A DNA stretch of 60,242 bases from the NCBI RefSeq assembly GCF_001591365.1, contig NZ_BCUT01000010.1, positions 1 through 60,242 of the forward strand, read 5' to 3'. The stretch's first letter is position 1. Every line of letters begins with the position of its first letter. The stretch comes from Variovorax paradoxus NBRC 15149. GTDB taxonomy: Bacteria; Pseudomonadota; Gammaproteobacteria; Burkholderiales; Burkholderiaceae_C. Under the pieces are notes generated by a model. That model ran no database searches. It was not told the DNA's origin and saw only the letters and a list, made by a program, of their open reading frames with translations. Of this stretch, positions 34,904 to 43,012 are shown piece by piece. The translations under genes and the position numbers were made by a program.

Positions 34904-35983
34904 CTAAAGTGCCCGGGCCGTGGCGCTGCGGGGTCCGAAGCGGTAGATGCCGTCCTCGCCGAGCTCGCGCCGGACCTGGCCCGCGAACCACAGCAGGTGC
35001 AGGTGCGCCACGGTCTCGCCCATGGCGAAAGTCATCTGGTGCAGATCGAGTTCGCGCTTGAACAGGATCGGCAGGCCCTCGGCCGCGGTCAGCGGGCGCG
35101 CGGTGCAGGCTTCGAGCAGTTCGGCCAGGCGGTCGCGGTGGTGCTCCTGCAGCTGGTCGACGCGGCGGTGAATGCCCGTGAACGGCTTGCCGTGCGAGGG
35201 CAGGCCCAGCGTGTCGGCCGGCAGTGCCTTGAACTTGTCGATGCTGTCCAGGAAGAGCCGCAGCGAATTGGCTTCGGGCTCGCCTGCATGCACGCTCACG
35301 TTGGTCGAGATGCGCGGCAGCATCATGTCGCCGCCCAGCAGCAGCTTGAGATCGTCGCAGTACAGCGCGATGTGCTCGGGCGCATGGCCGTAGCCGCTGA
35401 TGCAGCGCCAGGCGTGGCCGTTGATGGCCACGGTGTCGCCGTCCATCATGCGCGTGAAGCGGTCGGGCACGGAGGGCACCATGTTGGCGTAGTAGTTGGT
35501 GCGGGCGCGGATCTTGGCCACCGCCTCGGGGTCGACGAGGCCGTGCGAGGCAAAGAAGCTCGCCGCCGCATCGCCGCCCGCCAGCGTGTCGCCGGCGGTG
35601 CTCAGCACGCGCGCCACGTGGTAGTCGGTCGAGCTGATCCACAGCGGCGCGTTCCAGCGCGTGCACAGCCATTCGGCCAGGCCGATGTGGTCGGGGTGCA
35701 TGTGGGTGACGATCACGCGCAGGATCGGCAGGCCCTGCAACTGGGTTTCGAACACATGCTCCCACTGCGCGCGGGCTTCGTCGTGCGCGATGCAGCAGTC
35801 GACCACGGTCCAGCCCTCGACGCCGTCGAGGCTGTCGCGCAGCAGCCAGAGGTTGATGTGGTCGAGCGCGAACGGCAGCCGCATGCGGATCCATCGCACG
35901 CCCGGCGCGACTTCCAGTGCTTCGCCGGGGGCGGGCAGGGTGTCGCCCAGGGGGTAGTGGAGTTCGCGTTCGAGGAGGTTCAT
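34904..35983 (-). CDS. MBL-fold metallo-hydrolase (glyoxalase II-like)
   Basis: A 359-residue hydrolase: metal motif THMHPDHIG near residues 93-101, then GYGHAPEHIA, GGDMMLP and a C-terminal His in PSHGKPF, with a winged-helix-like end. The family includes thioesterases such as hydroxyacylglutathione hydrolase and PqsE-like enzymes. The ATG at 35983 has no ribosome binding site; a perfect 20-bp palindrome lies 7 bases upstream, so the transcript probably starts near the ATG. It diverges from a LiuR-like MerR regulator, suggesting an acyl-CoA-related substrate (inference). Confidence 0.86.
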   Translation of the reverse strand: MNLLERELHYPLGDTLPAPGEALEVAPGVRWIRMRLPFALDHINLWLLRDSLDGVEGWTVVDCCIAHDEARAQWEHVFETQLQGLPILRVIVTHMHPDHIGLAEWLCTRWNAPLWISSTDYHVARVLSTAGDTLAGGDAAASFFASHGLVDPEAVAKIRARTNYYANMVPSVPDRFTRMMDGDTVAINGHAWRCISGYGHAPEHIALYCDDLKLLLGGDMMLPRISTNVSVHAGEPEANSLRLFLDSIDKFKALPADTLGLPSHGKPFTGIHRRVDQLQEHHRDRLAELLEACTARPLTAAEGLPILFKRELDLHQMTFAMGETVAHLHLLWFAGQVRRELGEDGIYRFGPRSATARAL

Positions 35984-35990
35984 GTAAGAT

Positions 35991-36010
35991 TGACGTTTAC
36001 GTAAACGTCA
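35991..36010. promoter_or_regulatory. Predicted LiuR-type MerR operator
   Basis: A perfect 20-bp palindrome, tgacgtttacgtaaacgtca, lies 7 bases before the MBL gene start and 95 bases before the divergent MerR gene. The central gtttacgtaaac resembles, from memory, the motif proposed for LiuR regulators of branched-chain acyl-CoA catabolism. Its symmetry and place between the two divergent genes make it the likely MerR site. Confidence 0.65.
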
Positions 36011-36105
36011 TGGGTTGAGGGCATCATTGTAGGCAGAGCGGGGCCATCCTGCTGTCGCCGCCGCAACGCCCCTCCAGACGGCTTTTTTCGGCAGATCCCA
36101 GTCCA

Positions 36106-36504
36106 ATGTCCGCGCAAACCTTCACCATCAGCCAGCTCGCGAAGGAATTCGACCTCACGACGCGCGCCATCCGCTTCTATGAAGACATGGGGCTGCTCAC
36201 GCCCGAGCGCGCCGGCGTGCAGCGCGTCTACAGCGCGCGCGACCGGGCGCGGCTCACGCTCACGCTGCGTGCCAAGCGCCTGGGCCTGAGCTTGACCGAG
36301 GCCAGGGACATCCTCGACATGTACGACAGCCCGCGCGACACCGTGCCGCAGCTGCAGAAGTTCCTGGGCGTGCTGGGTGCGCACCGCGCCCAGCTCGAGG
36401 CGCAGCTGGCCGAGCTGCAGGCCAACCTGGCGGAAGTGCGCGAGCACGAGAAAAAGGGCCGCGCGGCCCTGGCCAAGGCACAGAAAGCGGCCAGAGCGGC
36501 CTGA
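36106..36504 (+). CDS. liuR: MerR family regulator, LiuR-like
   Basis: A 132-residue MerR regulator: winged HTH at residues 6-75 (FTISQLAKEFDLTTRAIRFY, YSARDRARLTLTLRAKRLGL), followed by a coiled-coil dimer helix. It lacks the metal-binding Cys of heavy-metal MerRs. The FDLTTRAIRFYEDMGLL and LRAKRLGLSLTEARDILDMYD blocks fit LiuR, the regulator of leucine/isovalerate catabolism. It is divergent from an MBL hydrolase across a perfect palindrome, and a liu operon lies 14 kb away. No copy of the palindrome was seen in front of that operon. The assignment to LiuR rests on memory of the family. Confidence 0.8.
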   Translation: MSAQTFTISQLAKEFDLTTRAIRFYEDMGLLTPERAGVQRVYSARDRARLTLTLRAKRLGLSLTEARDILDMYDSPRDTVPQLQKFLGVLGAHRAQLEAQLAELQANLAEVREHEKKGRAALAKAQKAARAA

Positions 36505-36545
36505 GATCCCGACCGAACCACCACGACTCATCGACAATCACGCCC

Positions 36546-37313
36546 ATGTCCGACAATCTTGATGACCTGTTTGCCCACAACCGTGCCTGGTCCGCACAGA
36601 TGGAACGCGACCGGCCCGGCTTCTTCACCGGCCTGGTGAAGCAGCAGACGCCGCGCTACATGTGGATCGGCTGCTCCGACAGCCGCGTGCCCGCCAACCA
36701 GATCACCGGCCTGGAGCCGGGCGAGGTGTTCGTGCACCGCAACGTCGCCAACATCGTGGTGCACTCCGACCTCAACGCGCTCTCGGCGATCCAGTTCGCG
36801 GTCGAGCACCTGAAGGTCGAGCACATCATGGTGGTGGGCCACTACGGCTGCGCCGGCGTGAAGGCGGCGCTCAGCGGCAAGCGCATCGGCCTGGCCGACA
36901 ACTGGATCCGCCACATCCAGGACGTGCGCGACCGCCATGCCGTAATGCTCGATTCCCTGCCCGAGGACGTGCGCGTCGATGCGCTGTGCGAGCTCAACGT
37001 GGCCGAGCAGGTGGTCAACGTGGCCGTCAGCACCGTCATGGTCGATGCCTGGGGCCGCGGCCAGAAGGTCAAGATCCACGGCTGGACCTTCGGCGTGCAC
37101 GACGGCCTGCTGCAGGACCTGGGCCTGAACGTCGATGGCGCCAGGCCGCTCGACGCGGTCTACAAGGCCGCGGTGCAGCGCATCCGCTACAAGTGGAGCA
37201 AGCCCGCGGGAGCCTCGCCGTCGGCGCAGGCCGGGGCCGACGGGACCGAAGGCATCGATGCCGCCGCGGCCGGTGCCCAGGCCATCGAGAGCACCGGAAC
37301 GAAAACCGGCTGA
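36546..37313 (+). CDS. can: Beta-carbonic anhydrase, cytoplasmic
   Basis: A 255-residue beta-carbonic anhydrase of the Can type. Zinc ligands Cys43, His99 and Cys102 with the Asp45-Arg47 dyad (CSDSRVPANQI, GHYGCAGV). No signal peptide, unlike the Tat-exported homologue at 20292-21011. The last 35 residues are an Ala/Gly-rich tail longer than in E. coli Can. It supplies bicarbonate, which fits the biotin-dependent carboxylase in this window. It stops four bases before the aceK ATG. Confidence 0.94.
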   Translation: MSDNLDDLFAHNRAWSAQMERDRPGFFTGLVKQQTPRYMWIGCSDSRVPANQITGLEPGEVFVHRNVANIVVHSDLNALSAIQFAVEHLKVEHIMVVGHYGCAGVKAALSGKRIGLADNWIRHIQDVRDRHAVMLDSLPEDVRVDALCELNVAEQVVNVAVSTVMVDAWGRGQKVKIHGWTFGVHDGLLQDLGLNVDGARPLDAVYKAAVQRIRYKWSKPAGASPSAQAGADGTEGIDAAAAGAQAIESTGTKTG

Positions 37314-37317
37314 ACCC

Positions 37318-39138
37318 ATGTTCCCGCAGCGTCTCGACTCACCGCTGGCCTACGACATCGCCAAGGCGATGATCGACGGGTTCAATCGCCACTACACGCT
37401 GTTCCGCGCCGAGTCGGCGCGTGCCAAGCACCGCTTCGAAACGGCCGACTGGCACGGCCAGCAGCGCGCGCAGCGCGAGCGCATCGAGTTCTACGACATG
37501 CGCGTGAACGAGGCCGTGGCCCGGCTCGAGAAAGAGTTCAAGGCCGGCGACCAGCCGATGGAGGTGTGGCACCAGGTCAAGCTGCACTTCATCGGCCTGC
37601 TGGTGGACCATCACCAGCCCGAGCTGGCCGAGAGCTTCTTCAATTCGGTGACCACGAAGATCCTGCACCGGGCCTACTTCCAGAACGACTTCATCTTCGT
37701 TCGCCCGGCCATCAGCACCGAGTACATCGAGCCGCGCGGCGCGCCCACGTACAGGCCCTACTACCCCTCGCACGACACGCTGGCCGACACCATCGAGCAG
37801 ATGCTGGACGACTACGGCCTGCAGGGCGGCTTTGCCAACAAGCGGCGCGATGCCGAGCGCGTGGCGCACGCCATCATGGGGCGCTTCCACCAGGTGAAGC
37901 TGCGCGCCAACTTCCAGCTGCAGGTGCTCTCGGGGCTGTTCTACCGCAACAAGGGCGCCTACGTGGTCGGCAAGATCATGAACGGCTTCGTCGAACTCCC
38001 GTTCTCGCTGCCGATCCTGCACGACAGCCATGGCAAGTTCTACGTGGACGCGGCGCTCTTCGGCGAGGACGATCTGCAGATGCTCTTCAGCTTTGCGCGC
38101 GCCTACTTCATGGTCGACATGGAAGTGCCCTCGGCCTGCGTGCAGTTCCTGCGCTCGCTCATGCCGCGCAAGCCGCGCGCCGAAATCTACAACGCACTGG
38201 GCCTTGCCAAGCAAGGCAAGACGCTGTTCTACCGCGACTTCCTCTCGCACCTGAACTACTCGAGCGACCGCTTCCGCATCGCGCCCGGCATCAAGGGCAT
38301 GGTCATGCTGGTGTTCGACCTGCCGTCGTTCCCGTTCGTGTTCAAGGTCATCAAGGACTTCTATCCGCCGCAGAAGGACACCACGCGCGAGCAGATCAAG
38401 GGCAAGTACATGCTCGTGAAGCAGCACGACCGCGTGGGCCGCATGGCCGACACGCTCGAATACAGCGACGTTGGTTTTCCGCTCGACCGCTTCGAGCCCG
38501 AGCTGATCGACGAGATCCGCAAATTCGCGCCCAGCCAGCTCGAGATCGGCGACCCCGACGGCAACGGGGAGATGGAGCTCGTGCTCAAGCACGTCTACAT
38601 CGAGCGCCGCATGATCCCGCTCAACATCTTCCTGCAGGAGGCCTTCGACACGCTCGCCAACCCCGAAAGCCCGGCCCACGCCAAGCGCGCGCAGGAGCAG
38701 CTCGAGCATGCGGTGGTCGAGTACGGCAACGCCATCAAGGACATGGTGGCGGCCAACATCTTTCCGGGCGACATGCTGTGGAAGAACTTCGGCGTCACGC
38801 GCGGCGGCAAGGTGGTCTTCTACGACTACGACGAGATCGAATACATCACAGACTGCCAGTTCCGCAAGGTGCCCGCGCCGCGCAACGAGGAAGACGAGAT
38901 GAGCGGCGAGGTCTGGTATTCGGTGGGCCCGAAGGACGTGTTCCCGGAAACCTTCGAGCCTTTCCTGCTCGGCAACGACGCGGTGCGCAAAGCCTTCATG
39001 GCGCACCATGCCGACCTGCTCGACGCTGCCTTCTGGCAGCACCACAAGGAGCGCATCCGGGCCGGCCAGATGCTCGACGTGTTCCCGTACGAGGAGTCGC
39101 AGCGCTTTCCGCACGAGGGCCATGCGACCCATTTCTGA
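37318..39138 (+). CDS. aceK: Isocitrate dehydrogenase kinase/phosphatase
   Basis: A 606-residue bifunctional enzyme that phosphorylates and dephosphorylates isocitrate dehydrogenase, directing carbon to the glyoxylate bypass during growth on acetate and fatty acids. AceK-specific blocks are clear: YYPSHDTLADTIEQML, GAYVVGKIMNG, APGIKGMVMLVFDLPSFPFVFK, FGVTRGGKVVFYDYDEIEYI. The kinase Asp lies in YDYDEIE. Start taken at MFPQRLDS (37318), directly after carbonic anhydrase. A terminator follows at 39147. Confidence 0.97.
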   Translation: MFPQRLDSPLAYDIAKAMIDGFNRHYTLFRAESARAKHRFETADWHGQQRAQRERIEFYDMRVNEAVARLEKEFKAGDQPMEVWHQVKLHFIGLLVDHHQPELAESFFNSVTTKILHRAYFQNDFIFVRPAISTEYIEPRGAPTYRPYYPSHDTLADTIEQMLDDYGLQGGFANKRRDAERVAHAIMGRFHQVKLRANFQLQVLSGLFYRNKGAYVVGKIMNGFVELPFSLPILHDSHGKFYVDAALFGEDDLQMLFSFARAYFMVDMEVPSACVQFLRSLMPRKPRAEIYNALGLAKQGKTLFYRDFLSHLNYSSDRFRIAPGIKGMVMLVFDLPSFPFVFKVIKDFYPPQKDTTREQIKGKYMLVKQHDRVGRMADTLEYSDVGFPLDRFEPELIDEIRKFAPSQLEIGDPDGNGEMELVLKHVYIERRMIPLNIFLQEAFDTLANPESPAHAKRAQEQLEHAVVEYGNAIKDMVAANIFPGDMLWKNFGVTRGGKVVFYDYDEIEYITDCQFRKVPAPRNEEDEMSGEVWYSVGPKDVFPETFEPFLLGNDAVRKAFMAHHADLLDAAFWQHHKERIRAGQMLDVFPYEESQRFPHEGHATHF

Positions 39139-39146
39139 TCGAGCCC

Positions 39147-39176
39147 CGGTCGGCAACGACCGCTTCCTTTTTTCTT
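39147..39176 (+). terminator. Intrinsic terminator after aceK
   Basis: Hairpin cggtcg-gcaa-cgaccg (39147-39162) followed by cttccttttttctttcc. It probably separates aceK from the thiolase transcript. Confidence 0.6.
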
Positions 39177-39200
39177 TCCACTTTTCCGAAGGAGACCACC

Positions 39201-40385
39201 ATGCCTGAATCCATCGTCATCGTCGGCGCCGCCCGCACCCCCATGGGGAGCTTCCAGGGCGACTTCTCTTCCCTTGCCGCGCACGACCTCGGCGGCGCCG
39301 CCATCAAGGCCGCCGTGGAGCGCGCCGGCATCGCGCCCGACAGCGTGGGCGAAGTGCTGTTCGGAAATTGCCTGATGGCCGGCCAGGGCCAGGCGCCGGC
39401 GCGCCAGGCGGCCTACAAGGGCGGCCTGCCCGACAGCGCGGGCGCGGTCACGCTCAGCAAGATGTGCGGCTCGGCCATGAAGGCCGCGATGCTCGCGCAC
39501 GACCTGCTCTTGGCCGGCACGCACGAGGTGATGGTGGCCGGCGGCATGGAAAGCATGACCAACGCGCCCTACCTCATGCTCAAGGGCCGCGGCGGCTACC
39601 GCATGGGCCATGACCGCATCTTCGACCACATGATGCTCGACGGCCTCGAAGACGCCTACCAGCCGGGCCGCTCGATGGGCACCTTCGGCGAGGACTGCGC
39701 CGCCAAGTACAAGTTCACGCGCGAGCAGCAAGATGCGTTTGCCATTGCCAGCGTGCAGCGCGCCAAGGCCGCCACCGAATCCGGCGCGTTCAAGGACGAG
39801 ATCACGCCCATCACCGTGAAGGGCCGCGGCGGCGACACCGTCATTTCCATCGACGAAGGCCCGGGCAAGGTCAAGCTCGACAAGATCGCCACGCTCAAGC
39901 CCGCGTTCAAGAAAGAGAACGGCACCATCACCGCCGCATCGAGCTCGTCGATCAACGACGGCGCCGCCGCGCTGGTGATGATGACCGAGTCGCACGCCAA
40001 GAAGATCGGCGCCAGGCCGATCGCCCGCATCGTCGGCCACGCCACGCATGCGCAGCAGCCCGAATGGTTCTCCACCGCGCCGGTCGGCGCCGTGGCCAAG
40101 CTGTTCAAGAAGACCGGCTGGAGCGTCAAGGACGTGGACCTGTGGGAAGTGAACGAGGCTTTCGCGGTGGTGCCGATGGCGCTGATGCACGAGCTCGACG
40201 TGTCGCACGAGATCGTCAATGTGAACGGCGGCGCCTGCGCGCTGGGCCACCCGATCGGCGCCAGCGGCGCGCGCATCATGGTCACTTTGATCCATGCGCT
40301 GAAGGCGCGCGGCAAGAAGCGCGGCGTGGCCACGCTGTGCATCGGCGGGGGCGAAGGCACCGCCGTGGCACTCGAGTTGCTCTAA
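39201..40385 (+). CDS. Acetyl-CoA C-acetyltransferase (thiolase)
   Basis: A 394-residue thiolase that condenses or cleaves acetyl-CoA/acetoacetyl-CoA. Catalytic residues are Cys89 (KMCGSAMKA), His350 (GGACALGHPIGASGARI) and Cys380 (LCIGGGEG). Length and motifs match biosynthetic-type thiolases (AtoB/PhaA). AAGGAG precedes the ATG at 39201. In this setting it most likely works in acetoacetate and fatty acid turnover, the end products of the liu pathway. A GC-rich hairpin follows at 40403-40425. Confidence 0.94.
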   Translation: MPESIVIVGAARTPMGSFQGDFSSLAAHDLGGAAIKAAVERAGIAPDSVGEVLFGNCLMAGQGQAPARQAAYKGGLPDSAGAVTLSKMCGSAMKAAMLAHDLLLAGTHEVMVAGGMESMTNAPYLMLKGRGGYRMGHDRIFDHMMLDGLEDAYQPGRSMGTFGEDCAAKYKFTREQQDAFAIASVQRAKAATESGAFKDEITPITVKGRGGDTVISIDEGPGKVKLDKIATLKPAFKKENGTITAASSSSINDGAAALVMMTESHAKKIGARPIARIVGHATHAQQPEWFSTAPVGAVAKLFKKTGWSVKDVDLWEVNEAFAVVPMALMHELDVSHEIVNVNGGACALGHPIGASGARIMVTLIHALKARGKKRGVATLCIGGGEGTAVALELL

Positions 40386-40402
40386 CAAAAAACAAACGCC
40401 GC

Positions 40403-40430
40403 AAGCGCCCCTTGCCGGGGCGCTTCGTGG
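40403..40430 (+). terminator. Possible terminator after thiolase gene
   Basis: Hairpin aagcgcccc-ttgcc-ggggcgctt (40403-40425) followed by a T-containing stretch (cgtggttttctctct). The T tract is offset by five bases, so it may be weak. Confidence 0.5.
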
Positions 40431-40474
40431 TTTTCTCTCTACGAATACTGCAGACAGACGCCAGGAGATTCTTC

Positions 40475-41725
40475 ATGCGCCCATTCAATCAACGCACCAT
40501 GCTCGCAGCCCTGCTGGCCACCGCCTTGCTGGCGCCAGCCGCCGGCTGGGCGCAGAAGCGCGACAACGTGCTGTTCCAGGCCGCCACCGATGCGCAGCCC
40601 GCCGTGCTCAAGACGCTGGAGCAGCTGGTCAACATCGAAACCGGCACGGGGGATGCCGAGGGCATTGCGGCCGCGGGCAACTACCTCGAGGGCGAGCTCA
40701 AGAATCTTGGCTTCACCGTCACGCGCAGCAAGTCGGCCGGCCTCGTGGTGGGCGACAACATCGTCGGCAAGCTCAAGGGCCGGGGCGGCAAGAACCTGCT
40801 GCTGATGTCGCACATGGACACCGTGTACCTCAAGGGCACGCTCGCCAAGGCGCCGTTCCGCATCGAAGGCAACAAGGCCTACGGCCCCGGCATTGCCGAC
40901 GACAAGGGCGGCAACGCCGTCATCCTGCACACGCTGAAGCTGCTCAAGGACTACGGCGTGCGCGACTACGGCACCATCACCGTGCTGTTCAACACCGACG
41001 AGGAAAAAGGCTCCTTCGGCTCGCGCGACCTGATCCAGGAAGAAGCCAAGCAGGCCGACTACGTGCTCTCGTTCGAACCCACGAGCGCGGGCGACGAGAA
41101 GCTCTCGCTCGGCACTTCGGGCATTGCCTACGTGCAGGTCAACATCATCGGCAAGGCCTCGCATGCGGGCGCCGCGCCCGACCTGGGCGTGAACGCGCTG
41201 GTCGAGGCCTCGGACCTCGTGCTGCGCACCATGAGCATCGACGACAAGGCCAGGCACCTGCGCTTCAACTGGACCATGTCCAAGGCCGGCAACGTGTCGA
41301 ACATCATTCCGGCCAGCGCCACGCTGAACGCCGACGTGCGCTATGCGCAGAACGAGGACTTCGAGGCCGCCATGAAGACGCTCGAAGAAAAGGCGCAGCA
41401 GAAGAAGCTGCCCGAATCCGATGTCAAGGTGGTGGTCACGCGCGGCCGTCCGGCCTTCAACGCCGGCGAAGGCGGCAAGAAGCTGGTCGACAAGGCCGTG
41501 GCCTACTACAAGGAAGCCGGCGGCACGCTGGGCGTGGAAGAGCGCACCGGCGGCGGCACCGACGCGGCCTACGCGGCGCTCTCGGGCAAGCCCGTGATCG
41601 AGAGCCTGGGCCTGCCGGGCTTCGGCTACCACAGCGACAAGGCCGAGTACGTCGACATCAGCGCGATTCCAAGGCGCCTGTACATGGCGGCGCGGCTCAT
41701 CATGGACCTGGGCGCCGGCAAGTAA
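40475..41725 (+). CDS. cpg2: Glutamate carboxypeptidase (CPG2/glucarpidase-like)
   Basis: A 416-residue secreted M20 peptidase. Against carboxypeptidase G2 as I remember it, most stretches are identical, including QKRDNVLFQAATD, GPGIADDKGGNAVILHTLKL and the last 40 residues. Zinc ligands and catalytic Glu fall at His113, Asp142, Glu176/Glu177, Glu201 and His386, one number beyond CPG2. Signal peptide ends near GWAQ (about 27). CPG2 removes the C-terminal glutamate from folate and methotrexate. AGGAG precedes the ATG. It probably lets the cell use folates or acylated glutamate as nutrients. Confidence 0.93.
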   Translation: MRPFNQRTMLAALLATALLAPAAGWAQKRDNVLFQAATDAQPAVLKTLEQLVNIETGTGDAEGIAAAGNYLEGELKNLGFTVTRSKSAGLVVGDNIVGKLKGRGGKNLLLMSHMDTVYLKGTLAKAPFRIEGNKAYGPGIADDKGGNAVILHTLKLLKDYGVRDYGTITVLFNTDEEKGSFGSRDLIQEEAKQADYVLSFEPTSAGDEKLSLGTSGIAYVQVNIIGKASHAGAAPDLGVNALVEASDLVLRTMSIDDKARHLRFNWTMSKAGNVSNIIPASATLNADVRYAQNEDFEAAMKTLEEKAQQKKLPESDVKVVVTRGRPAFNAGEGGKKLVDKAVAYYKEAGGTLGVEERTGGGTDAAYAALSGKPVIESLGLPGFGYHSDKAEYVDISAIPRRLYMAARLIMDLGAGK

Positions 41726-41752
41726 GCAAGAAAAAGGACAGGAGACAACGCC

Positions 41753-42883
41753 ATGCTGCTCAGTGCCGACCAGGAAGCCATCCGCGACGCGGTGCGCGAT
41801 TTTTCGCAGGCCGAGCTCTGGCCCAACGCCCCCAAGTGGGACCGCGAGCACAGCTTCCCGAAGGAAGCCCACCAGGGCCTCGCGGCGCTCGGTGCCTACG
41901 GCATCTGCGTGCCCGAGGAGCACGGCGGCGCGGGCCTCGACTACCTCACGCTCGCGCTGGTGTTGGAAGAAATCGCGGCCGGCGACGGCGGCACCAGCAC
42001 CGCCATCAGCGTGACCAACTGCCCGGTCAATGCGATCCTCATGCGCTATGGCAACGCGCAGCAGAAGACGCAGTGGCTCGAGCCGCTGGCGCAGGGCCGG
42101 ATGCTCGGCGCCTTCTGCCTCACCGAGCCGCAGGCCGGCAGCGATGCATCGAGCCTGCGCACCACGGCGCGCAAGGACGGCGATGGCTACGTGATCGACG
42201 GCGTGAAGCAGTTCATCACCAGCGGCAAGAACGGCCAGGTCGCCATCGTCATCGCGGTGACCGACAGGGGCGCGGGCAAGCGCGGCATGAGCGCTTTCAT
42301 CGTGCCGACCGATGCGCCGGGCTACAGCGTGGCGCGGCTCGAGGACAAGCTGGGCCAGCACAGCAGCGACACCGCGCAGATCAATTTCGACGGCTGCCGC
42401 ATCCCGGTGGAAAACCTCATCGGCGCCGAGGGCGAGGGCTACAAGATCGCGCTGGGCGCGCTCGAGGGCGGCCGCATCGGCATTGCGGCGCAGAGCGTGG
42501 GCATGGCGCGCAGCGCCTTCGACGTGGCGCTGGCCTATGCCAAGGAACGCCAGGCCTTCGGCGGGGCGATCTTCGACCAGCAGGCCGTCGGTTTCAGGCT
42601 GGCCGAGTGCGCCACGCAGCTCGAAGCCGCGCGCCAGCTGATCTGGCACGCCGCCAGCCTGCGAGACGCCGGCCGCCCGTGCCTCAAGGAAGCCGCCATG
42701 GCCAAGCTGTTCGCGAGCGAAATGGCCGAGCGCGTCTGCAGCGCCGCGATCCAGACGCTGGGCGGCTATGGCTACGTGAACGACTTTCCGCTCGAGCGCA
42801 TTTATCGCGACGTGCGGGTGTGCCAGATCTACGAAGGCACCTCGGACATCCAGAAGCTGCTGATCCAGCGCGCAATGGCTTGA
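41753..42883 (+). CDS. Acyl-CoA dehydrogenase
   Basis: A 376-residue FAD enzyme that makes the alpha,beta double bond of acyl-CoA. The signature CLTEPQAGSDASSLRT and the C-terminal QTLGGYGYVNDFPLERIYRD are present, with the catalytic base Glu361 in QIYEGTSDIQ, the position used by short- and medium-chain dehydrogenases rather than by isovaleryl-CoA dehydrogenase. Chain preference is not certain. It follows cpg2 by 27 bases; no functional link is obvious. Confidence 0.92.
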   Translation: MLLSADQEAIRDAVRDFSQAELWPNAPKWDREHSFPKEAHQGLAALGAYGICVPEEHGGAGLDYLTLALVLEEIAAGDGGTSTAISVTNCPVNAILMRYGNAQQKTQWLEPLAQGRMLGAFCLTEPQAGSDASSLRTTARKDGDGYVIDGVKQFITSGKNGQVAIVIAVTDRGAGKRGMSAFIVPTDAPGYSVARLEDKLGQHSSDTAQINFDGCRIPVENLIGAEGEGYKIALGALEGGRIGIAAQSVGMARSAFDVALAYAKERQAFGGAIFDQQAVGFRLAECATQLEAARQLIWHAASLRDAGRPCLKEAAMAKLFASEMAERVCSAAIQTLGGYGYVNDFPLERIYRDVRVCQIYEGTSDIQKLLIQRAMA

Positions 42884-43012
42884 GTGCCGGCGCGCGCCGC
42901 GCACTGCGGCTGACGTTCCAGCCAAGCGTTCATGCCGTGTCATCGGTTTCGATGACAGACAGGACGGCGCCCGCGGCGCAGCATGGCGTCCTCTTCGTCG
43001 GAGGTTCTTGCC

